Below, in pieces: positions 1 to 4,459 of a DNA stretch of 8,920 bases. Position 1 is the stretch's first letter. Each line of letters begins with the position of its first letter. Source of the stretch: Paludibacteraceae bacterium (GTDB lineage Bacteria; Bacteroidota; Bacteroidia; Bacteroidales; Paludibacteraceae). The notes under the pieces were generated by a model. It searched no databases. It was not told the origin of the DNA and saw only the letters and a list, made by a program, of their open reading frames with translations. The translations under genes and the position numbers were made by a program. The stretch covers positions 1 through 8,920 of the forward strand of contig JAEDNI010000056.1 in assembly GCA_016302585.1 (NCBI GenBank). The letters are read 5' to 3'.

Positions 1-25
1 TGCACAAGACTTCGGCATTCTCCAT
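1..25 (-). CDS. Possible 5' end of an unidentified gene running off the left edge
   Basis: An ATG at 25-23 opens a minus-strand frame, MENAEVLC, that continues past the edge of the window. A good Bacteroidota-type promoter (39-70) lies just upstream on the same strand, which is the main reason to suspect a gene. Only eight codons are visible, so no function can be assigned. The leader from the expected transcription start to this ATG would be under about 10 nt. A second ATG at 18-16 in another frame (MPKSCA) is an equally possible start. It may also be that the real start lies beyond the window. Confidence 0.3.
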
Positions 26-38
26 TTTATTCCGTTTG

Positions 39-70
39 CAAAATTACTGCTTTTTCTTCATTCGTGCAAA
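39..70 (-). promoter_or_regulatory. Putative Bacteroidota sigma-70 promoter, leftward
   Basis: On the minus strand the -33 element TTTG (70-67) is followed after exactly 20 nt by the -7 element TAATTTTG (46-39). This matches the phylum consensus TTTG, 19-21 nt, TAnnTTTG. It points toward the left edge and the possible gene start at 25. It is divergent from the rightward promoter at 99-130, with about 28 bp between the two -33 boxes. Confidence 0.6.
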
Positions 71-98
71 GTCCTTTTTGGTCCTTTTGGCTTGCGCG

Positions 99-130
99 TT
101 TGTGCGTTCCGTAAAATTGTTGTACTTTTG
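99..130 (+). promoter_or_regulatory. Putative Bacteroidota sigma-70 promoter, rightward
   Basis: TTTG at 99-102 is separated by exactly 20 nt from TACTTTTG at 123-130, a full match to the TTTG / TAnnTTTG consensus. Transcription would start near 134-137 and run into the structured region 173-353. No protein-coding gene lies downstream on this strand, so the likely product is a non-coding RNA. Confidence 0.6.
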
Positions 131-135
131 CAGCG

Positions 136-370
136 TTTTTCATTAGGGACAAACAAAAACGCGGACAACTGGTTGTCATCCGGTCATTGAGGTTGTAGGA
201 TACCATAGCAGACGGATAATCAAATCAGTTGCCCGCGCTGTGTATATATGTACGTACAAAAAGTGTACGCGATAATACACTAACGGGCATCTGCTTCGAC
301 TTGTTTCCTATCTGCTTTTGAAACTTCCTACATTTCAATGACTCAGATAACAAGCATTAGCAAACGCTTT
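136..370 (+). ncRNA. Candidate structured non-coding RNA, 6S RNA-like architecture
   Basis: The core spans 173-353, about 181 nt. Segment 183-200 pairs with 326-342: 8 bp, then two G-U pairs and one bulged base, then 7 bp. The stem extends outward as 173-182 with 344-353, with two mismatches. A bubble follows (201-225 opposite 294-325), and then an apical arm. That arm pairs 226-235 with 284-293 (nine pairs, one mismatch), then 240-245 with 275-280, and ends in a 6-bp hairpin, 253-258 with 264-269. A long closing stem, a central bubble and an interrupted apical arm totalling about 180 nt is the layout of 6S RNA (SsrS), which traps RNA polymerase holoenzyme. AGCAGA at 207-212 can pair with either of two ATCTGCTT copies (289-296 and 310-317), so an alternative fold is possible. 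The plus strand is favoured because the promoter at 99-130 is closer and the 3' side of the bubble is longer. The minus strand remains possible because of the promoter at 464-495. The 6S identity is inferred from shape only. Confidence 0.42.
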
Positions 371-386
371 TAATCAATATGTATTC

Positions 387-413
387 GCGCAACGCTTTGC
401 GCTTTCTCTGTTT
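387..413 (+). terminator. Possible weak rightward terminator
   Basis: GCGCAA (387-392) and TTGCGC (397-402) form a perfect 6-bp stem with a 4-nt loop. A T-rich but interrupted stretch follows at 403-413. It could end a rightward transcript that began near 136. The T-tract is poor, so this is tentative. The 5-bp hairpin at 416-430 (CGTCA / TGACG) just beyond it lacks a T-tract. Confidence 0.3.
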
Positions 414-463
414 AACGTCAGTGAGTGACGGTATTGTTTGGGGTCATTCTAACCTTTGCGCTG

Positions 464-495
464 CAAAGGTACTACTTTTTTTTGACATATGCAAA
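464..495 (-). promoter_or_regulatory. Putative Bacteroidota sigma-70 promoter, leftward
   Basis: On the minus strand TTTG (495-492) is followed after exactly 20 nt by TACCTTTG (471-464), matching the phylum consensus. Transcription would start near 457-460 and run left through the structured region. The upstream gene is closed off by the terminator at 511-541, so this promoter begins a new unit. That unit could be the structured RNA read on the minus strand, or a long leader for the gene at the left edge. Confidence 0.55.
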
Positions 496-510
496 TAATT
501 TATGAAGATA

Positions 511-541
511 AACAAAAAAATCCGCACTTGCGATGCGGATT
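511..541 (-). terminator. Rho-independent terminator of the minus-strand gene series
   Basis: On the minus strand AATCCGCA (541-534) pairs perfectly with TGCGGATT (526-519) around a 7-nt loop. The stem runs straight into a tract of T (518-514), then GTT. It lies 25 bp after the stop codon of the secreted-protein gene and ends the series of genes transcribed leftward across the window. Confidence 0.85.
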
Positions 542-565
542 ATAAAAGAGACGGGCTGGTTTGCT

Positions 566-1780
566 TTACCTGATTTCTTGTCCTTGCAATGTATAGGTTT
601 TGTCGCCTCGGAGAATGAATATCTGGCCGTCACGAACAACCTTTGTACATTGTACTTGGTTGCTTTGTACATCACCTACGCCTTGTTTTCCGTCTTGTGA
701 ATTATGATTTCCGGATTCAAGCGCAAAAGCAACAGGTTCCATATTCACCTCTTGGTCTCCGGAACGGTTGCAATCAATCCACCATGCATAGATATCAATA
801 TCCTTATCCATCGTCCATATTTTCTTGTTGGAATCGGTGAAAACAAGTTTGATATGATACACATATGCGTTGGGGGCCGTTGACGGACCTACTTTGGTAA
901 TCTTCATCTCTGCCAGATTGATAGCCGCCTCCGACCATCCTTGCTCAGCCTTGGACGGGAAGATAAAATAAGAATGCTTGGCACCTGCCATACAGTTTAT
1001 AAAATACTTCCTTCCTGATGGATAATCAGAGCGGTAAGTGCCCTCTATCGAATATTGCGTCGGTGCCAAAATCTCCAAGCCTATCTGAGGGACTGCATCG
1101 TCCAACTCTTCTGATGCGAGGAACATAAACGTCATGAAATATTGGTCGTATGTATTGTTTTGGGTTGGAAACTTGCTCTCGCACGCATACATCTCCACAT
1201 GCGCGTAGTTGATATCCAACTGATTTTGCGGTTCTTCCATCTCCACATCGCCTAAGACGTAGAAATAGATATTCTTCTTATCGGCATCCTCCCATTTCTT
1301 GTCTTTGTCGTAATAGAAACGGAAACGATGGGCATTGGAGGTGGTATAGCAAAGGAATCGACAGGTATTGGTGTTGGTCTCCAGCATCACGTAACCGCCA
1401 TTAGAAGCAATCGTACATTCCTTGCCGCCACTGGTGAGTGTCAGCCCGTTTTGTTTGGCATTAGTGCCCATATAGCCGTTCTTAGTCTTGACGTAATACT
1501 TGTTACTACCTTCTTGACTAACCGTCACTTGGTAATCCGCCAAGTCCTCGGAAGTGATTTTCCCGTTCTGAATGGCTACTTGGGTATAGTTATTATTGGA
1601 GTCCTCGCCATTCCATACATACGCCACCGTCTCTGATTTCTCATAGACGATAATATACGTGCCGGACCATCCTTCTGACGGCTGGGTATTTACACGCGTA
1701 TAAACGGTAGCCGCATGGGAAAACAAAGCGCTACCCAATAGTAATACAGAAAATAAGATGTTTTTCATGGTTTTTCTCAT
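566..1780 (-). CDS. Secreted protein of unknown function with Bacteroidales-style C-terminal tail
   Basis: The protein has 404 residues with a start at 1780. Residues 1-23 are a signal peptide: Lys/Arg-rich start, ILFSVLLLG core, likely cut after SHA. No lipobox Cys is present, so export is to the periplasm or beyond. Residues about 38-47 (WSGTYIIVYE) begin a beta-rich, Asn/Tyr/Thr-rich domain of a kind I associate with Bacteroidales secreted proteins; its function is unknown. The middle is rich in aromatic beta strands with no recognisable catalytic motif. The last 26 residues hold DGQIFILRGDKTYTLQGQEI, which resembles short C-terminal tails of Bacteroidales exported proteins and may be a type IX secretion sorting signal; that is inference. 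The ATG at 1780 overlaps the stop of the HAD gene as ATGA, implying translational coupling. An internal ATG at 1768 (MKNILF) follows an A-rich stretch and is an equally good start. The frame is open upstream to a codon at 1831, but that would extend into the HAD gene and spoil the signal peptide. Confidence 0.85.
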   Translation of the reverse strand: MRKTMKNILFSVLLLGSALFSHAATVYTRVNTQPSEGWSGTYIIVYEKSETVAYVWNGEDSNNNYTQVAIQNGKITSEDLADYQVTVSQEGSNKYYVKTKNGYMGTNAKQNGLTLTSGGKECTIASNGGYVMLETNTNTCRFLCYTTSNAHRFRFYYDKDKKWEDADKKNIYFYVLGDVEMEEPQNQLDINYAHVEMYACESKFPTQNNTYDQYFMTFMFLASEELDDAVPQIGLEILAPTQYSIEGTYRSDYPSGRKYFINCMAGAKHSYFIFPSKAEQGWSEAAINLAEMKITKVGPSTAPNAYVYHIKLVFTDSNKKIWTMDKDIDIYAWWIDCNRSGDQEVNMEPVAFALESGNHNSQDGKQGVGDVQSNQVQCTKVVRDGQIFILRGDKTYTLQGQEIR

Positions 1781-2403
1781 AAAATCGTTTGATTTAACCG
1801 CAACGCATCGATGCTTTCGAAGGTTTTCCAATGGACCGTTTGCTCAGCCGCCAGGCGATTAGCCTGTAAGTCATCAATAAAAATGACGTTTTCGGGATTA
1901 CCGATCTCTTTTTGTACGGCTTCAAAGATCTCCGGTTCGGGCTTCGCCATGTGCATCTTCTGAGACAGGAAGAACCCGTCAAAATGACTTTCCAAACCGT
2001 ACTTACGATTGATAAAGTCGAAATGAAGATCATTCCCGTTGGACAAAAGATAGACCGGATGTCCTTTGGTGCGCAGCGAGTCAACGAATTGCAACCGTTC
2101 TGCCGGCAGTTCATCCAGCATGGACATCCATGCCTCTACGATTTCATCGGTCGTCGTTCCGGGATAGCAATATTGCTGAACTTGAGAGAGGAAAGTCTCT
2201 GGAGAGATCAGTCCTCGCTCAAAGTTCGCCATTAGTTGTTTGGAGGCAATGCTAACCGCTTTTATGCCTTCGCCACGGCTGTCCATGCCCAGAATGACAC
2301 GCATGTTTTCCTCGCCCATGAGTTTCTCAAAGGTTTGAAAACAGCGTTGCACATTCAGTTTGATTAGAACACCGCCTAAATCAAAGACATACGTTATACG
2401 CAT
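1777..2403 (-). CDS. HAD-superfamily hydrolase, YihX-like phosphatase
   Basis: This 208-residue protein is probably a cytoplasmic phosphatase acting on a small phosphorylated metabolite. All four HAD motifs are visible. Motif I is FDLGGVL with the nucleophile Asp8. Motif II is LLSNGN with Ser121. Motif III is KPEPEIF with Lys154. Motif IV is FIDDLQAN with Asp177 and Asp178. Residues about 15-100 form the helical cap of subfamily IA. Position D+2 of motif I is Gly10 instead of Asp, as in YihX (FDLGNV), so general acid/base catalysis may differ from standard phosphatases. This is a family trait and not a sign of decay. The ATG at 2403 is preceded by GGAGG at a good distance, an unusually clear Shine-Dalgarno for this phylum, which supports the start. 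It lies 25 bp after the ferritin gene and overlaps the secreted-protein gene by 4 bp. The substrate cannot be predicted. Confidence 0.9.
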   Translation of the reverse strand: MRITYVFDLGGVLIKLNVQRCFQTFEKLMGEENMRVILGMDSRGEGIKAVSIASKQLMANFERGLISPETFLSQVQQYCYPGTTTDEIVEAWMSMLDELPAERLQFVDSLRTKGHPVYLLSNGNDLHFDFINRKYGLESHFDGFFLSQKMHMAKPEPEIFEAVQKEIGNPENVIFIDDLQANRLAAEQTVHWKTFESIDALRLNQTIL

Positions 2404-2428
2404 GTGTAACCTCCATCGATGAATATGC

Positions 2429-2950
2429 TTATGCTTTTGCCGCTAATGGAGACGGCGTAGCATAAACACGTGCAGCCAGTTCTTGGTCCAGGACATAAAG
2501 ACCATAATTGTTGCCGTCCAACATCTTGAGCTTATTGATAATTTCTACCGCATTCTCTTCTTCCTCTACCTGCTCATCGATGAACCATTGGAAACGGCTC
2601 TGCGAAGCGTAGTCTTTCTCCTCAACTGCGATGTGCATGAGGTTGTTAATGAGCGAAGTAACGTGTTGCTCGTGCTTATACGTATGCTCAAAAGCAGCTA
2701 AAGGCGAAGCCCATTCGGTCTCTACCGCATCGATGGCTTTGAGCAGTACACGGCCGCCTCGGCTGATGAGGTAGTTGTAGAAAATCTGTGCATGATCCTG
2801 CTCCTCCTTGAATTGGATAGCAAACCAGTTCGCCATGCCTGTATAGCCTTGATCCTGGCAATAAGCAGACATACTGAGGTATAAATATGCCGACCACATT
2901 TCGGCATTGATTTGGGCGTTGATAGCGTCCTCTAATCTTTTGGAAATCAT
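2429..2950 (-). CDS. ftnA: Non-heme ferritin
   Basis: The 173-residue protein is a bacterial ferritin that oxidises Fe(II) and stores iron as a mineral inside a 24-subunit cytoplasmic shell. Its length is typical. The ferroxidase centre is complete and falls at the same numbers as in E. coli FtnA: Glu17, Glu49, Glu50, His53, Glu94, Glu126, Gln127 and Glu130. Supporting motifs are AEMWSAYLYLSM (helix A) and FKEEQDHAQIFYNYL (helix B, EExxH). The helix D segment FIDEQVEEEE carries the third-site carboxylates. No heme-ligand Met typical of bacterioferritin is evident. It starts 46 bp after fabD, in a very AT-rich leader without Shine-Dalgarno or recognisable Bacteroidota promoter, so it is either co-transcribed with fabD or driven by a promoter I cannot see. 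No iron-regulatory box was recognised. Family assignment is firm; the symbol could also be written ftn. Confidence 0.95.
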   Translation of the reverse strand: MISKRLEDAINAQINAEMWSAYLYLSMSAYCQDQGYTGMANWFAIQFKEEQDHAQIFYNYLISRGGRVLLKAIDAVETEWASPLAAFEHTYKHEQHVTSLINNLMHIAVEEKDYASQSRFQWFIDEQVEEEENAVEIINKLKMLDGNNYGLYVLDQELAARVYATPSPLAAKA

Positions 2951-2996
2951 AACTTTAAAATTTATTTACTGTTTGGTTATTTATTATTTGTTCATT

Positions 2997-3938
2997 TTAA
3001 CCGAGTTGCACCTCCGGATTGATCTTGCGGATCATACCTTTGAGCACATCTCCCGGTCCAAACTCATAAAAGGCTACGCCGTTATTTTCGTTGTTTCCGT
3101 AGTTTCCGTTGTTGGCGTCAGCAATCATGTTTTGCACGGATTGCGTCCAGCGAACGGGGGCTGTGAGTTGTTTTAAAAGGTTTTCGCGGATAATTCCCGG
3201 TTCCGTTTCTGCTTTTGCCGTTACGTTCTGGTAGATCGGACAGAAGGGTTTTCTGAACTCCGTTTTGTTGATTGCCTTCGCCAAATCTTCGGCTGCCGGT
3301 TGCATCAGCGGCGAGTGGAAAGCGCCCCCAACAGGCAGGCGTAACGCACGACGAGCGCCGGCTTCCTTGAGAGCCACACAAGCAGCATCTACGGCATCCA
3401 CATCACCGGAGATAACAATCTGTCCCGGGCAGTTGAAGTTAGCTGCAACGACAACCCCACCCCCTGCCCTCCCCTCAAGGGAGGGTGCCTCATTCGATGA
3501 GATTTGTTCACAAATCTCGACTACTTTCTCATCGGGGAGTCCGAGGACAGCAGCCATCGTGCCGGGGTTGGCCTCACAGGCAGCTTGCATCGCCTGCGCA
3601 CGCGCGGACACTAATAATAAGGCGTCCTCGAAACGAAGTGCGCCACAGGCCACTAAAGCGCTGAATTCACCGAGACTATGTCCGGCGACCATGTCCGGTT
3701 GCTCGATCGTCATAAGACGTTGAGCTACTACGGAGTGCAGGAAGACGGCAGGTTGCGTCACTTTCGTTTGTTTGAGGTCGTCTGCCGAACCATCGAACAT
3801 GACGTCCGTCAGCGAGAAGCCAAGCAGCCTATTGGCTGTTTGGCACATCTCGCGTGCTTCTGCATGTGCATCGTACAGATCTTTGCACATACCCGGAAAT
3901 TGACTTCCCTGTCCCGGGAATACAAAGGCTTTTAGCAT
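2997..3938 (-). CDS. fabD: Malonyl-CoA:acyl carrier protein transacylase with two in-frame repeat insertions
   Basis: FabD transfers malonyl from CoA to acyl carrier protein, the entry step of fatty-acid elongation in the cytoplasm. The 313 residues include the N-terminal FPGQGSQ loop (7-13), the nucleophile elbow GHSLGE with Ser88, the carboxylate-binding Arg113, and the catalytic His208 in GGAFHSPLM. NFNCPGQIVISG (167-178) and FGPGDVLKG (293-301) are also typical. Two segments are not part of the usual fold. Residues about 149-161 (NEAPSLEGRAGGG, DNA 3456-3494) are absent from the family, which goes directly from CEE-type helix to VVxxNFN. Residues 274-287 (rich in Asn, Gly, Tyr; DNA 3078-3119) are encoded by four tandem 9-bp units. 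Both keep the frame and all catalytic residues remain, so the enzyme is probably active. It lies 20 bp after ntpK and may be read through from the ATPase genes. It has no Shine-Dalgarno. Confidence 0.95.
   Translation of the reverse strand: MLKAFVFPGQGSQFPGMCKDLYDAHAEAREMCQTANRLLGFSLTDVMFDGSADDLKQTKVTQPAVFLHSVVAQRLMTIEQPDMVAGHSLGEFSALVACGALRFEDALLLVSARAQAMQAACEANPGTMAAVLGLPDEKVVEICEQISSNEAPSLEGRAGGGVVVAANFNCPGQIVISGDVDAVDAACVALKEAGARRALRLPVGGAFHSPLMQPAAEDLAKAINKTEFRKPFCPIYQNVTAKAETEPGIIRENLLKQLTAPVRWTQSVQNMIADANNGNYGNNENNGVAFYEFGPGDVLKGMIRKINPEVQLG
3081..3116. repeat. Four tandem 9-bp units inside fabD
   Basis: Plus-strand units are GTTATTTTC, GTTGTTTCC, GTAGTTTCC and GTTGTTGGC. On the coding strand they give an Asn/Gly/Tyr-rich stretch, residues about 275-286. 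The unit is nearly the same as the one in ntpI at 5762-5797. Confidence 0.8.
3456..3494. repeat. GC-rich inverted-repeat insertion inside fabD
   Basis: CCCTCCC (3467-3473) and GGGAGGG (3479-3485) form a perfect 7-bp inverted repeat with a 5-nt spacer, next to a C-run (3456-3464). It encodes NEAPSLEGRAGGG, which has no counterpart in ordinary FabD. The composition is unlike its surroundings. This looks like a dispersed palindromic (REP-like) element that has been taken into the reading frame. The mobile nature is inferred. Confidence 0.55.
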
Positions 3939-3958
3939 TTTCGTTTAGCGTTAATGGT

Positions 3959-4426
3959 TTAGAGCACTACGGGTTCGCCCATCAGACCGCCCATAAGAAT
4001 TACTACGAGCAGTGCCAAAATAGCGTAAAACTCTGGGAAAGCGGCCATGATCATGGTACCTGCAGTCACATTGTGACCACTACCGGTAGCTGCAACACCA
4101 TTTGCACAAACCTGACCTTGACGGATTGCGGACAGAAGAGCCACCAGACCCAAAGCCATACCACCACCCAGAATAGCTGCAGCTTGAAGAGTGGTAATAC
4201 CTGCAGTCAGATATTTCTGGATCATAAAGTATCCCACGAAACCGTAGATACCCTGAGTAGAAGGCAGTGCGGACAACAAGATATACGTACCCATAGCTTC
4301 CGGACGCTTCTTGAGCGAACCAACTACGGCGTTACCGCATATTGTCAAACCATAAACACTACCTACGCCGGACAGACCGACCATGAATGCTACGCCAATA
4401 AAGGCAATAATCAAATTTAATGTCAT
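3959..4426 (-). CDS. ntpK: V-type ATPase proteolipid subunit K (rotor ring)
   Basis: The 155-residue membrane protein has four predicted membrane helices in two tandem hairpins (about 5-30, 46-69, 82-102, 124-149), the double-hairpin form found in V-type rings. It forms the rotating ion-carrying ring. The second hairpin has the ion-binding carboxylate Glu132 in AAFPEFYAILALL. The first hairpin has Gln58 at the matching place (LPSTQGIYG), so there is one carboxylate per four helices. Leu54, Thr57, Gln58, Gln103 and Glu132 match, in identity and spacing, the Na+ ligands of E. hirae NtpK (Leu61, Thr64, Gln65, Gln110, Glu139). This suggests Na+ translocation. It lies 33 bp after ntpI and 20 bp before fabD. 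Confidence 0.93.
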   Translation of the reverse strand: MTLNLIIAFIGVAFMVGLSGVGSVYGLTICGNAVVGSLKKRPEAMGTYILLSALPSTQGIYGFVGYFMIQKYLTAGITTLQAAAILGGGMALGLVALLSAIRQGQVCANGVAATGSGHNVTAGTMIMAAFPEFYAILALLVVILMGGLMGEPVVL

Positions 4427-4459
4427 AATACTTTTTATTTAATGATTAATATGTACAAG

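Noticed and set aside
136..370. tmRNA, SRP RNA or RNase P RNA as identity of the structured region
   Set aside because: No tRNA-like ends or tag frame typical of tmRNA, no SRP GGUCAGG / GGAAGCAGC-like tetraloop domain, and no RNase P core motifs were found.
566..1831. Longer secreted-protein start at 1831
   Set aside because: It would overlap the HAD gene by 55 bp and place 17 mostly polar and charged residues before an otherwise standard signal peptide.
1777..2403. Gly instead of the second Asp in HAD motif I as an inactivating change
   Set aside because: DLGxV is normal in the YihX-like branch, and the other three motifs are intact.
2951..2996. Another 8-bp repeat array in the ferritin leader
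   Set aside because: The stretch is AT-rich with vague similarity to the ntpB leader, but no unit recurs clearly enough to separate it from base composition.
3265..3723. Plus-strand open frame of 152 codons opposite fabD
   Set aside because: It is the antisense shadow of a gene with full FabD motifs, with no promoter or leader of its own.
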